DNA from: Flavobacterium lindanitolerans
GTDB taxonomy: Bacteria; Bacteroidota; Bacteroidia; Flavobacteriales; Flavobacteriaceae
Assembly (NCBI RefSeq): GCF_002846575.1
Contig: NZ_PJND01000007.1
Span: 1,674,001 to 1,738,000, forward strand
DNA length: 64,000 bases
Direction of reading: 5' to 3'
This document shows positions 16,992 through 25,400 of this stretch, piece by piece. Position 1 is the stretch's first letter; each line of letters starts with the position of its first letter. The notes beneath the pieces were generated by a model. That model did not search any database. It was not told where the DNA came from and saw only the letters and a program-made list of their open reading frames with translations. The translations under genes and the position numbers were made by a program.

Positions 16992-18335
16992 TTATTTGCT
17001 TACAGTAAAATAAAATGTGCTGCCCTGACCTTCTTCTGATTCTACCCAGATTTTTCCACCTTGGGCTTCTATGATTTTTTTACAGATTGCCAAACCAATC
17101 CCGGTTCCTGAATATTCATGTTTGGCATGAAGCCGTTGGAAAATGACGAATATTTTTTCACTGAACATAGGGTCTATCCCAATTCCGTTATCCTTAACCA
17201 GAAAAAGCCAGCGGTTATCCAAATCCTGATATGTTATTTCTATTAATGGTGGCTCTGATTCGCTGTGGTATTTTAGGGCATTGCTGATTAGGTTCTGAAA
17301 AACAAGCTGTATTGGTGTTTTACGGTTTTGGATAGTAGGCAGATGGCTCCATTTTATAATTGCCTTGCTTTCTTTTATAAAAGTTTCGTGATAATTGACA
17401 ACTTCTTCAATTAGCGTATTGAGGTCGATTGTTTCGATGGTCTGGTCGAATTTCCCAACTCTGGAATACTCCAGAAGGTCAAGTATAAGATTGCGCATCC
17501 TGTGAGAACCGTCAACGGCATAATGAATGTATTCTTTGCCTTTGTCATCCAGTTTGTCATTGTATTTTCTTTGGATTTCTGATAAAAATCTTGTTATCAT
17601 GCGTAAAGGCTCCTGCAGGTCGTGTGAAGCAATATAGGCAAATTGTTCCAGCTCGGCATTGGAAACAGCAAGCTCTTCCATTCTTTTGTTAAGTTGAAGA
17701 TTAAGCTGTTTGAGTTGCTCTTCATTGATTTTCCTTTCTGTAATGTCTTCCAGAGAACCTATCATGCGGAGGGGTTTCCCTTTTTTGTTGAATAGGATAT
17801 ATCCCCGGTCATATATATACCGGATGTCTCCGGATTCTGTAATGATGCGGTATTCGTCTGACCATTTTTCTTTATTTGAAGTTTCGATAAACTTGTCGAA
17901 TCTTTTTGCAACCCGTTCTTTGTCTTCCGGATGAATTTTGTTAGTCCACCAGGTACTGTGGTTTTCAAGTTCCGGATAGCCAAAGATTCTTGTAAGCGAT
18001 TCACCCCAGATAACCCTGCCTTTCTTAAAGTCCCAGTCCCAGATAATATTGTTGGTTGCTTTGGTTACTACGGTATATCTGTTATTGGAAAGGGTAAGTT
18101 CTTCTGTAATGTTTTTTAGCCTGTTGAGGTATTTCTGGTTTTTGTTTTCATATCTCCTGAGCATTACCCAGAAGAGAGCTCCCGAGGCTACAATAAAACC
18201 AATTCCTTTAAGCGTTTGGAAGAGAATGCTGTCGCCATTAAAACCAAAATAGGCAAATGAGCGGTCACTGACTAAAATCCATAGGATTCCAATCACAAGA
18301 TAGATGGAGATTATTTTATTGGAAGGTTTGTACAT
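16992..18335 (-). CDS. Membrane PAS sensor histidine kinase
   Basis: The 447-residue protein has two N-terminal membrane segments (about 8-28 and 38-58) with only a short periplasmic loop. A PAS_3-type domain follows (about 85-200, ending GSLEDITERK), then a coiled linker. The HisKA H-box FAYIASHDLQEPLRM has His238, and the HATPase domain has FQNLISNALKYH, VKDNGIGIDP and GTGIGLAICKKIIEAQGG. The bacteriophytochrome-like H-box (HDLQEPLR) often pairs with Rcp1-like regulators, which agrees with the next gene. It is the first gene of the leftward operon. The signal is unknown. Confidence 0.92.
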   Translation of the reverse strand: MYKPSNKIISIYLVIGILWILVSDRSFAYFGFNGDSILFQTLKGIGFIVASGALFWVMLRRYENKNQKYLNRLKNITEELTLSNNRYTVVTKATNNIIWDWDFKKGRVIWGESLTRIFGYPELENHSTWWTNKIHPEDKERVAKRFDKFIETSNKEKWSDEYRIITESGDIRYIYDRGYILFNKKGKPLRMIGSLEDITERKINEEQLKQLNLQLNKRMEELAVSNAELEQFAYIASHDLQEPLRMITRFLSEIQRKYNDKLDDKGKEYIHYAVDGSHRMRNLILDLLEYSRVGKFDQTIETIDLNTLIEEVVNYHETFIKESKAIIKWSHLPTIQNRKTPIQLVFQNLISNALKYHSESEPPLIEITYQDLDNRWLFLVKDNGIGIDPMFSEKIFVIFQRLHAKHEYSGTGIGLAICKKIIEAQGGKIWVESEEGQGSTFYFTVSK

Positions 18336-18498
18336 GGGGTATGTTCTTCATTGTAAAGATAAAGGTAAAACTCTTTTTGTTCAGATTATTTATGTTAAAA
18401 AATTGGGTTAGGTGCTAATTATGGAATCCTGAGTTACTGGCTTATTATGAATAAGTTAAGTCCATAGGAAAAAACATTTTTTATGTCAAAATAATGTG

Positions 18499-18506
18499 TA
18501 AATTTG
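18499..18506 (+). promoter_or_regulatory. Promoter -7 box TAAATTTG of typA
   Basis: TAAATTTG matches TAnnTTTG and lies 19 bases before the typA ATG. The -33 region is a T-run near 18477-18484 without an exact TTG. Confidence 0.55.
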
Positions 18507-18525
18507 CACCTTCAAAAAAAATCAG

Positions 18526-20322
18526 ATGGAATCTATCAGAAACATTGCAATTATTGCCCACGTCGATCACGGTAAGACTACTTTGGTTGATAAAATTATG
18601 TACCATTGCCAGCTTTTCCGCGAAAACGAAAATACGGGAGACCTGATTCTTGACAATAACGATTTGGAGCGTGAGAGAGGTATTACGATTACTTCTAAAA
18701 ACGTTTCTGTTGTTTACAAAGGAACAAAAATCAATATTATCGATACTCCGGGTCACGCGGATTTTGGAGGCGAGGTTGAGCGTGTCCTGAATATGGCCGA
18801 TGGTGTTTGCCTTTTGGTAGATGCTTTTGAAGGTCCTATGCCGCAAACGCGTTTCGTGTTGCAAAAAGCAATCGATCTTGGATTGAAACCTTGCGTGGTA
18901 ATCAATAAAGTAGACAAGGAAAACTGTACTCCTGAGGAAGTACACGAAAAAGTTTTTGACCTGATGTTTGAACTTGGTGCTACTGAAGAGCAATTGGATT
19001 TCCCAACGGTTTATGGTTCTGCAAAAAACAACTGGATGTCTGAGGATTGGAAACAACAGACTCAAAATATTGAGCCTCTTTTGGATATGGTTATCCAGCA
19101 TGTTCCTGCTCCAAAAGTTTCTGAAGGAACACCACAAATGTTGATTACATCTTTAGACTTTTCATCTTTTACAGGACGTATTGCTATTGGACGTCTTGAA
19201 AGAGGGATATTGAAAGAAGGAATGCCTATTTCTTTGGTAAAAAGAGATGGTAAAGTTATAAAATCACGTATCAAGGAACTTCACACTTTTGAAGGACTTG
19301 GCCGTAAAAAAGTGGAGCAGGTAGTAGCAGGTGATATTTGTGCAATTGTTGGTGTTGAAGGTTTTGAAATTGGTGATACCATTGCCGATTTTGAAAATCC
19401 GGAAGCATTACAGACTATTGCTATCGATGAACCTACGATGAGTATGTTATTTACGATTAACGATTCTCCTTTCTTTGGAAAAGAAGGTAAGTTCGTAACT
19501 TCAAGACATATTCGTGAGCGTTTGACAAAAGAGTTGGAGAAAAACCTTGCAATGCGTGTTGGTGAGACTGATTCTGCTGATAAGTTCATGGTTTTTGGTC
19601 GTGGAGTTCTTCACTTGTCAGTTCTTATTGAAACAATGAGAAGAGAAGGTTATGAATTACAGATTGGTCAGCCTCAGGTAATCATTAAAGAGGTTGATGG
19701 TGTGAAATGCGAGCCTATTGAAGAATTGACAATCGACCTTCCGGAAAATCTTTCAGGAAGAGCAGTAGAATTTGTGTCTGTACGTAAAGGCGAAATGCTT
19801 TCTATGGAAGGAAAAGGAGACAGGATGGTTGTGAAATTTAATATTCCTTCACGTGGAATCATCGGTTTGCGTAACCAGCTATTGACAGCTACAGCAGGTG
19901 AGGCCATCATGGCACACCGTTTCATAGGTTATGAGCCATACAAAGGAGAGATTCCGGGAAGAAATAACGGTTCATTGATTTCTATGGAAAATGGTAAGGC
20001 AATTCCTTATTCTATCGATAAATTACAGGACCGAGGTAAATTCTTTGTAGATCCAAACGAAGATATCTATGAAGGTCAGGTAATTGGCGAGAATACACGT
20101 AGCGATGATATGACTGTAAACGTAACTAAAACGAAAAAACTTTCTAACGTTCGTTCTTCAGGAGCGGACGAAAAGACAAGAATCGTTCCGGCTATCAAGT
20201 TCTCATTAGAAGAGGCGCTTGAATACATCCAGAAAGATGAGTATGTTGAGGTTACGCCAAAATCTTTACGTTTGAGAAAGATTTACTTAAATGAAAATGA
20301 CAGAAAACGTTTTAAATTCTAA
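18526..20322 (+). CDS. typA: Translational GTPase TypA/BipA
   Basis: The 598-residue protein is a complete BipA. It has the G1 loop AHVDHGKT near residue 10, RGITITSKN (switch 1), DTPGHADFGGEVE (G3) and NKVD (G4). Domain II, the EF-G-like domains III and V, and the BipA-specific C-terminus (DKLQDRGKFFVDPNEDIYEG and RKIYLNENDRKR) follow. BipA acts on ribosomes in 50S assembly and in cold or stress adaptation. It is a single-gene unit divergent from the kinase operon, closed by a strong terminator. Confidence 0.97.
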   Translation: MESIRNIAIIAHVDHGKTTLVDKIMYHCQLFRENENTGDLILDNNDLERERGITITSKNVSVVYKGTKINIIDTPGHADFGGEVERVLNMADGVCLLVDAFEGPMPQTRFVLQKAIDLGLKPCVVINKVDKENCTPEEVHEKVFDLMFELGATEEQLDFPTVYGSAKNNWMSEDWKQQTQNIEPLLDMVIQHVPAPKVSEGTPQMLITSLDFSSFTGRIAIGRLERGILKEGMPISLVKRDGKVIKSRIKELHTFEGLGRKKVEQVVAGDICAIVGVEGFEIGDTIADFENPEALQTIAIDEPTMSMLFTINDSPFFGKEGKFVTSRHIRERLTKELEKNLAMRVGETDSADKFMVFGRGVLHLSVLIETMRREGYELQIGQPQVIIKEVDGVKCEPIEELTIDLPENLSGRAVEFVSVRKGEMLSMEGKGDRMVVKFNIPSRGIIGLRNQLLTATAGEAIMAHRFIGYEPYKGEIPGRNNGSLISMENGKAIPYSIDKLQDRGKFFVDPNEDIYEGQVIGENTRSDDMTVNVTKTKKLSNVRSSGADEKTRIVPAIKFSLEEALEYIQKDEYVEVTPKSLRLRKIYLNENDRKRFKF

Positions 20323-20340
20323 TCCGTTTTCCTGATATAC

Positions 20341-20371
20341 AAAAGCCATTCTGAAAAGAATGGCTTTTTTT
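20341..20371 (+). terminator. Terminator after typA
   Basis: AAAAGCCATTCT and AGAATGGCTTTT pair across a GAAA loop, followed by a T-run. Confidence 0.9.
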
Positions 20372-20406
20372 ATGATAGTTGTCTAACCCTTTTGAGTATT
20401 TTGCTC

Positions 20407-21222
20407 TTATATACATTCTTCGTCCAGATGAACCCATTTGCATTTCCATTGTCCGTTAACGTTGATGTATAATCTTTTATAAACAGCCATTTCTTCTACT
20501 GTTTCAATATAGGTGAAAATATCAGGAATACTGTCACCATTGATGTCATAACCTGTTCCCTGAATTGTTTTCCCGTTTTTGTTCTTTATTTCTGCTTCAC
20601 TGCTTTTAATCTTGCTGTTTTCCCTATACGGAATAATGGCCAAACCGTTCGGATTAACTACGCTGCTTTCAGTAACAGTGTTGATTTTTTGAAAAGATAC
20701 GCTTGGAAAAGAGATTGTTCCCGGACAATCTGTATCTTCAATCACATACCAGTCAGTTATTGCCGACTTATAGGTTCTATTGTCCAGCCAGATAAGTCCG
20801 TCAATTGTTTGATTCCATATTATTTTGGTGCCTTTATAATCTTTGTCGGCTTTGACTCCTTTTTTTAAGGTTGTGTTGCTGTTTTGGGCAAGCAGGAAAT
20901 CAACCAGAGCGAAATTGTCGTCCCAAACAAAAGGAATGTCCAGGCCACTAATTTGCAGTGGACAAATAAAATAACTGTTTTCATTTTCCTTCGTAAAGAA
21001 AGAAGGTTGGGTGGGTTCAAGCACAGGATTTTGCTTTACCCATTTGTTACCGATTATCTTTTTCAGGCTGTCCAGGGTTGGTTGCAAATTGACGGCTATT
21101 TCCTGCGGTTTTTCAACAGTCTTTTGCGAATTTTCTGTTGGTATAGGTGTTTTTGGCTTTTGTTCACAGGAAAAAAGAGTTGCCAGTAATAGAGCCGTTG
21201 CAATAGTGGTTATCCGTTTCAT
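20407..21222 (-). CDS. Lipoprotein of unknown function
   Basis: The 271-residue protein has a lipoprotein signal with the lipobox LFSC at about 16-19. A Pro/Thr/Glu-rich linker (about 20-45) precedes a folded domain with many aromatics. Near the C-terminus it has DINGDSIPDIFTYIE, resembling an FG-GAP/dockerin-like calcium loop, and it ends in VNGQWKCKWVHLDEE. No catalytic motif is recognised. It is a single gene, convergent with typA and upstream of nothing co-directional within 180 bases. Probably periplasmic or surface anchored. Confidence 0.75.
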   Translation of the reverse strand: MKRITTIATALLLATLFSCEQKPKTPIPTENSQKTVEKPQEIAVNLQPTLDSLKKIIGNKWVKQNPVLEPTQPSFFTKENENSYFICPLQISGLDIPFVWDDNFALVDFLLAQNSNTTLKKGVKADKDYKGTKIIWNQTIDGLIWLDNRTYKSAITDWYVIEDTDCPGTISFPSVSFQKINTVTESSVVNPNGLAIIPYRENSKIKSSEAEIKNKNGKTIQGTGYDINGDSIPDIFTYIETVEEMAVYKRLYINVNGQWKCKWVHLDEECI

Positions 21223-21250
21223 TTGATTTTTTGATGATGATTGTTTTATA

Positions 21251-21796
21251 CTACCGAACCGGTTCGTAGATTAGCTGTACGACGCCAGACTGAAAAGTGT
21301 TGGTTTTGAGAAGTTTCAATTCTACCCGTTGTTTGAGGTCTTCAAATAAAGGTTTACCGCTACCTAAAGCCACCGGATGTACGGATATCCTGTAAATATC
21401 GATAAGCCCTGACTGTATGAAGGTTTTGATAAGTCCGGCACCACCATACAGCCAGATATCTTTTCCGTCCTGTTGCTTGATTTCGGCTACTTTTTCAACT
21501 ATGTCAGAACTGATAAAGGTGGCGTTTGGGTCTTGCCGTTTCTGACCGGAGAAAACAAATTTGTTTTTTGAATGGACACCCTGCCATAGTTTTTGTTCTG
21601 CAATACCGGCTCCTTCTTCCGGCTGATAGTTGCCCCAGACATCATAACTCGCTCTTCCGTAGAATATGGTATCTATGCTGTCAAGGAAGCCGTCAAAATC
21701 CATATCTTCATCCATAATGCACCAATCGATTTCTCCGTTTGGTCCTTCAATAAATCCGTCGAGTGTTACGGCCAGGTCTAAAATTACTTTTTTCAT
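21251..21796 (-). CDS. Dihydrofolate reductase-family protein (RibD C-terminal type)
   Basis: The 181-residue protein begins MKKVILDLAVTLDGFIEGPN and continues with DTIFYGRASYDVWGNY and DIWLYGGAGLIKTFI, then RISVHPVALGSGKPLF. This matches the RibD C-terminal/YwjB-type DHFR-fold group. Members bind NADPH, but the substrate is usually unknown; it is not the housekeeping FolA. It lies as a single gene between the lipoprotein and hydrolase genes, all leftward but with gaps of 28 and 52 bases. Confidence 0.85.
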   Translation of the reverse strand: MKKVILDLAVTLDGFIEGPNGEIDWCIMDEDMDFDGFLDSIDTIFYGRASYDVWGNYQPEEGAGIAEQKLWQGVHSKNKFVFSGQKRQDPNATFISSDIVEKVAEIKQQDGKDIWLYGGAGLIKTFIQSGLIDIYRISVHPVALGSGKPLFEDLKQRVELKLLKTNTFQSGVVQLIYEPVR

Positions 21797-21848
21797 TGGT
21801 TATTGGTTTTGATTGGAGTAGTTTTAAAGGTATGTAATTTTTTTCTGT

Positions 21849-22829
21849 TTATTGGTTGAACCATTGGAGTGTTTTTTCAATAACCATTCTCCAGCCATCT
21901 GTTTGGGGCTGGTCTGATATATTAAAGGAATGGTCGGCATTGTTTATAAGTTCCAAACGTATATTTTTTCCTTTGGAGAGTAATGTAGTATAGGCTATTG
22001 TTGCCGATTCAGGATAAACGGCCTTGTCTGCTGTTCCTTGCAACAGGAGTATTTTTCCGTTGTATTTTTCCAGTTCGTCAATAACCGAAGTTTTTAACAT
22101 ACTCGACCATCGGAGATAGGAGAATCCCCAGAAATTTTTAGTGGTATTGTTGGGGTCAGAGAGTATATCGTTCCATGTGTTTTTTACGTAATCGATACGT
22201 TGTTCCGGTAACGGCATATTATGTTCTTCGGTATTAAAAAAAGTGCCGTCTTCTGCAAATTTATACAGGCTATACAATTGCGACGGACCTTCTCCGGCTA
22301 ATATGGCAACATGACTAACGGTATCTTTCATCAGGGCAGCTACTCTCGAAACAACAATGCCTCCTTCAGAATGTCCGGCAATGAGTATTTTGCGATTGTC
22401 AATGTATTCCTTCTTAAGGACGTAATTGATGGCATTTGTGATAGTATTGCTCCAGTTTTCTAAAGAAAATTTTTTATCAAAATTTTTAGACCCGTCTTGA
22501 AGATATTTTACACCCGGTTTTTCAATAATCAGTACCTTAAATTTTTCCTGCGCGACTGTATACCATGAGCTGTGTCCGTTGGTAGGAACTACTTTTCCAT
22601 TTCTCATGGCAAACAGTGAGTTTTTGCCAGAGCCCTGAACATATACCACCAAAGGTAATTTTTCTTTTGAAGCTGTTACAGAAAGATAGAATGTAAGTGT
22701 GTCCTTTTTGTTTTGGATTTCGTATTTGTCATACGGCAAGTCAGGCAGGTATTCTATTTTGGCTTTTTGGGCGTAAAGCGAAGAAACCGCCAGTAGGCAA
22801 AAAATGAGAGTTTTGATTTTGATGTGCAT
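21849..22829 (-). CDS. Secreted alpha/beta hydrolase
   Basis: The ATG at 22829 gives a proper signal peptide (MHIKIKTLIFCLLAVSSLYA); a longer frame reaching 22850 would spoil it. The mature protein is an alpha/beta hydrolase. The nucleophile elbow GHSEGG has Ser154, an acid candidate lies in LQGTADKAVYPES, and the His in NNADHSFN. The layout resembles the prolyl-oligopeptidase/dienelactone hydrolase type. It is likely periplasmic and acts on an ester or peptide; the substrate is not evident. Confidence 0.85.
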   Translation of the reverse strand: MHIKIKTLIFCLLAVSSLYAQKAKIEYLPDLPYDKYEIQNKKDTLTFYLSVTASKEKLPLVVYVQGSGKNSLFAMRNGKVVPTNGHSSWYTVAQEKFKVLIIEKPGVKYLQDGSKNFDKKFSLENWSNTITNAINYVLKKEYIDNRKILIAGHSEGGIVVSRVAALMKDTVSHVAILAGEGPSQLYSLYKFAEDGTFFNTEEHNMPLPEQRIDYVKNTWNDILSDPNNTTKNFWGFSYLRWSSMLKTSVIDELEKYNGKILLLQGTADKAVYPESATIAYTTLLSKGKNIRLELINNADHSFNISDQPQTDGWRMVIEKTLQWFNQ

Positions 22830-22847
22830 TCTGATTGATGTTTGCAC

Positions 22848-22855
22848 CAAATATA
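22848..22855 (-). promoter_or_regulatory. Possible -7 box for the hydrolase gene
   Basis: Read leftward this is TATATTTG, 19 bases before the chosen ATG at 22829; it supports that start. No -33 TTG is seen. Confidence 0.4.
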
Positions 22856-22891
22856 AATATTTATTGTAGGATTATATGGGCAGTTGACTCT

Positions 22892-23278
22892 TTACATATA
22901 AAACAAATTGAATTTATGTTCGTCAGGGTCAGAGAAAACAAACCCATAATATCCTTTTCCAAATTCTTCTGCTTCGGAAATAATTGTCCCGCCTGCACTT
23001 TTAACTGCTTCCTGCCATTGGTTTACTTCTTCTTTGCTTTCGGCAGAAAGGGTAAATATTATTTCGTTGCCCTGTTTTGGGTCGGTTAATTCTATTTTGG
23101 TATTGGATTTAAGGATTTCCTTTAAAAAGAAATGGATGATAAAATTGTCATCGCCAACCAAAAAACTGGTCAGTTCTTTAGAAACTCCATTTGGTTGAAA
23201 GCCTATTTGAGTATAGAATTCAGTTGTGCGTTCTAAATCTTCAACACCCAGATTGGCCCAGATTTTTCTTGTTTTCAT
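22892..23278 (-). CDS. VOC-superfamily (glyoxalase/bleomycin-resistance-like) protein
   Basis: The 128-residue protein carries the two beta-alpha-beta-beta-beta modules of the vicinal oxygen chelate fold. ANLGVEDLERTTEFYTQIGF begins module one, and SAESKEEVNQWQEAVKSAGG with YYGFVFSDPDEHKFNLFYM forms module two. The Glu/His metal positions of true glyoxalase I cannot be confirmed, so the chemistry is open. It is a single gene with a possible promoter box at 23315-23322. Confidence 0.82.
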   Translation of the reverse strand: MKTRKIWANLGVEDLERTTEFYTQIGFQPNGVSKELTSFLVGDDNFIIHFFLKEILKSNTKIELTDPKQGNEIIFTLSAESKEEVNQWQEAVKSAGGTIISEAEEFGKGYYGFVFSDPDEHKFNLFYM

Positions 23279-23314
23279 AAAACGTTTTATGGTTTATTTG
23301 CTGTCGGGGTATAA

Positions 23315-23322
23315 CAAAGATA
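23315..23322 (-). promoter_or_regulatory. Possible -7 box for the VOC gene
   Basis: Read leftward this is TATCTTTG, matching TAnnTTTG, 37 bases before the VOC start codon. Confidence 0.4.
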
Positions 23323-23488
23323 AGTAATGAATTGACTTTTTATTTGTTATAATCAGCTAACTTCGCCAGTAGCTTTTATTTTTAGCACTTATTCGGGTAG
23401 TTGAACAGATTTTAAAGTCACAATACCCAAATAAAAAGAATTGAAATAAGCATCTTTTAGTGCTGTCACTTTTAAGACAAAACAGATT

Positions 23489-23533
23489 AACTTAGGACTC
23501 AGAACCTCAGAATCTTAATGCCTTAGTGCCTAA
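23489..23533. repeat. Octamer repeat array (8-bp period), single arm
   Basis: On the minus strand, units such as GCACTAAG, GCATTAAG and GTTCTGAG follow at 8-base steps. This matches the arrays near 45.1, 45.6 and 49.4-49.7 kb. The array overlaps the last codons and stop of the rhodanese gene. Confidence 0.7.
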
Positions 23534-23885
23534 AAAAAACACTTTCCTGTAAATCATTCCACGCACCTCCGTTATATACTTTCTTAAATCCTTTTTCTTT
23601 CAGGATATTTTCGGCCTTGACACTGCGAAGACCATGCGAGCATACGGTGATATAGGTTTTTGCAGTGTCGAGTTCAGTATAGCGATTACGGATTTCACCT
23701 AAGGATATATTGAGCGAACCTTCGATATGGCCCATCTTATATTCATTTTCTGTGCGTACGTCGAGAATAATGGCTCCTTCAGATAATAACTTGTCCAATC
23801 CTTTGTCTAAAGTGTAAATTCTGTAAATACGATATCCGATATAGATTAGAAGCAATACACCAACAATAATAATTATCCGTTTCAT
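23523..23885 (-). CDS. Membrane-anchored rhodanese-domain protein
   Basis: The 120-residue protein has an N-terminal membrane helix (about 3-20). A single rhodanese domain follows: ILDVRTENEYKMGHIEGSLN, then the active loop CSHGLRS with Cys82, and KVYNGGAWNDL. Rhodaneses carry a persulfide on the active Cys and move sulfur or act in redox sensing. The start overlaps the stop of the DUF3817 gene (ATGA), so it is third in a leftward operon controlled by the TetR operator at 24691-24710. The stop lies inside an octamer repeat array, so the last residues may be repeat-derived. Confidence 0.87.
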   Translation of the reverse strand: MKRIIIIVGVLLLIYIGYRIYRIYTLDKGLDKLLSEGAIILDVRTENEYKMGHIEGSLNISLGEIRNRYTELDTAKTYITVCSHGLRSVKAENILKEKGFKKVYNGGAWNDLQESVFFRH

Positions 23886-24184
23886 ATTTTTCTTAGGATT
23901 TTACGGTCTATATAAAAGGTGCCAAAAGGAATAATACACGCCAATAGGACTTTGTAGGTCGTTTTTCTGAACTGCCATTGCTGCTCGACTCCAACGCTTA
24001 GGGTGTTTATTATAAAGAGCAGGAACAAGGCACCGTGGGTGGGTCCTATTATTTTTGAAAGCGAAGGATTTTCCGTTGCATATTTTAAGGGTACGGCTAT
24101 AAAAAGAAGTACGAGCAGGGAAAGGCCTTCGACATAGCCAAGAAGCCGGAGGCGTCCGATAGGAGTTTTTAGTAGTGTAAGCAT
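23882..24184 (-). CDS. DUF3817 family membrane protein
   Basis: The ATG at 24184 lies one base after the stop of the preceding gene and gives MLTLLKTPIGRLRLLGYVEG, the standard DUF3817 start; a longer frame to 24238 would overlap the previous gene needlessly. There are about three membrane segments, including GYVEGLSLLVLLFIAVPLKY, and GPTHGALFLLFI. The family is of unknown role and often stands beside other small membrane proteins. It is the middle gene of the three-gene operon; its stop overlaps the rhodanese start. Confidence 0.85.
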   Translation of the reverse strand: MLTLLKTPIGRLRLLGYVEGLSLLVLLFIAVPLKYATENPSLSKIIGPTHGALFLLFIINTLSVGVEQQWQFRKTTYKVLLACIIPFGTFYIDRKILRKI

Positions 24185-24185
24185 A

Positions 24186-24644
24186 TTATCTGAAATAAGG
24201 TCGGTTTGCGAAAGGTGAGAATGGCCAGGGTATGGCAATGAAAATCAGGAATAGGGCTAAGCCATACCAGATAAGCATAGTCTTAAATTTTTCATTATCC
24301 AGAGTTTTTCTTTTTGCCATAGCCGAACCGATGGTAATAATAATTACGGCTATTAGCATAAGAGTGCTGTGTATGAGACCAAAAAATAATAAATCGAAAT
24401 TTTCTTTAGCAGCACTGAAATTTTTGAGAAAGTACTTGATTATAGGACTTTGAAAATATAATGTCATCCCAATCATTAGCTGGAGATGTGCTATGGTAGC
24501 AGTCCAGTGTCTGATGGCATTGTCTTTTTTTGTAAATGCAGTTTTTAGAAAATAACCGCGATAAGCTTTATAAAGAGCAACTATCAGGCTGATTAAAACA
24601 AGCCAACGCAATGTAGAATGCAGAAAAGTAAGGGTTTGATACAT
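24186..24644 (-). CDS. Four-helix membrane protein, conserved, unknown function
   Basis: The 152-residue protein has four predicted membrane helices (about 13-31, 48-66, 84-106 and 121-140). His residues sit near helix ends (LHSTLRW, RHWTATIAHLQLM, GLIHSTLM). That layout recalls small cytochrome b561-like membrane proteins, but heme binding is only a guess. It is the first gene of the operon with DUF3817 and rhodanese genes. Its upstream region holds a TAnnTTTG box and a perfect palindrome, so the TetR protein encoded just upstream probably represses it. Confidence 0.75.
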   Translation of the reverse strand: MYQTLTFLHSTLRWLVLISLIVALYKAYRGYFLKTAFTKKDNAIRHWTATIAHLQLMIGMTLYFQSPIIKYFLKNFSAAKENFDLLFFGLIHSTLMLIAVIIITIGSAMAKRKTLDNEKFKTMLIWYGLALFLIFIAIPWPFSPFANRPYFR

Positions 24645-24675
24645 AGCTGTGAAAGACTATTTTGTTTGATGCGAA

Positions 24676-24683
24676 CAAAAGTA
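24676..24683 (-). promoter_or_regulatory. Promoter -7 box of the membrane protein/DUF3817/rhodanese operon
   Basis: Read leftward this is TACTTTTG (TAnnTTTG), 31 bases before the ATG at 24644. The palindromic operator begins 7 bases further upstream and would cover the -33 position. Confidence 0.6.
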
Positions 24684-24690
24684 AATAAAA

Positions 24691-24710
24691 AACATACTAA
24701 TTAGTATGTT
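24691..24710. promoter_or_regulatory. TetR-family operator: perfect 20-bp palindrome
   Basis: AACATACTAATTAGTATGTT is a perfect inverted repeat, between the tetR stop (24725) and the operon start (24644). Palindromes of this size and style are typical TetR-family binding sites. Its place over the -33 region suggests repression. Confidence 0.75.
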
Positions 24711-24724
24711 TTTAGATAAAAAAA

Positions 24725-25315
24725 TTAACGCAAGGTTTCGAGATAGTCTTTTAACTGTTGTAGATAGACAAGATAGACCGATTTGCTATTGCTGAGTTTG
24801 CCTATATTCCGGATGCCCCAATAGCCAGACATGATAAAAATAGCAACCTGCTCTGCTTTTACTTCCGGTCGTATATTTCCTTCTTTTTTACCATTTTCGA
24901 TACAGCCAATAATAGCATCTTTCCATTCTAACGACAGGTCGTTTAGTGCTTTTGTAAATTCAGCGTTCCAGGGAGCCATTTCCTGGGTAAGATTAGAGGC
25001 CGGACAGCCATATTCAACTTTAAGAATTTCATTGTCCATAAGTATCTCACGCATCATGTCATAGATAGTCTGGATGGTATCGCCGCCTGATTGTAGTGGA
25101 GTTAGGAAAGTAGCCTTAAATGATGGTTTTAGTAATTCGTTGATGATGGCAATACCCATTTCGTCTTTGTTTTTGAAATGGTAGTAAAAAGCTCCTTTGG
25201 TGACAGCGGTTGTGGCCAGAATTTCATCAATACTGGTAGTCAGGTATCCTTTTTCATATATCAGCTCAAAAGCTTTTTGGAGGATATTCAGCCGTGTGAT
25301 TGCCGCTTTTTTCAT
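24725..25315 (-). CDS. TetR/AcrR-family transcriptional regulator
   Basis: The 196-residue protein has the canonical N-terminal TetR HTH: ITRLNILQKAFELIYEKGYL, then ILATTAVTKGAFYYHFKNKDEM. The ligand-binding half includes YGCPASNLTQEMAPWNAEF, a stretch found in a YxaF/LmrA-like subgroup. It lies just upstream of, and co-directional with, the four-helix membrane protein/DUF3817/rhodanese operon, with the 20-bp palindrome in the gap. It probably represses that operon. The effector is unknown. Confidence 0.92.
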   Translation of the reverse strand: MKKAAITRLNILQKAFELIYEKGYLTTSIDEILATTAVTKGAFYYHFKNKDEMGIAIINELLKPSFKATFLTPLQSGGDTIQTIYDMMREILMDNEILKVEYGCPASNLTQEMAPWNAEFTKALNDLSLEWKDAIIGCIENGKKEGNIRPEVKAEQVAIFIMSGYWGIRNIGKLSNSKSVYLVYLQQLKDYLETLR

Positions 25316-25400
25316 ATCGGGAGCTGTATTTTTTAAGTAAAGTAAGAGATTATTTTGAGTTTGTGCAAGAAGATAATACGCAGCACTTGACTTTAACAGT

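Noticed and set aside
18481..19137. A 218-residue frame on the strand opposite typA
   Set aside because: Shadow of typA: composition is unlike a protein, and typA is certain on the plus strand.
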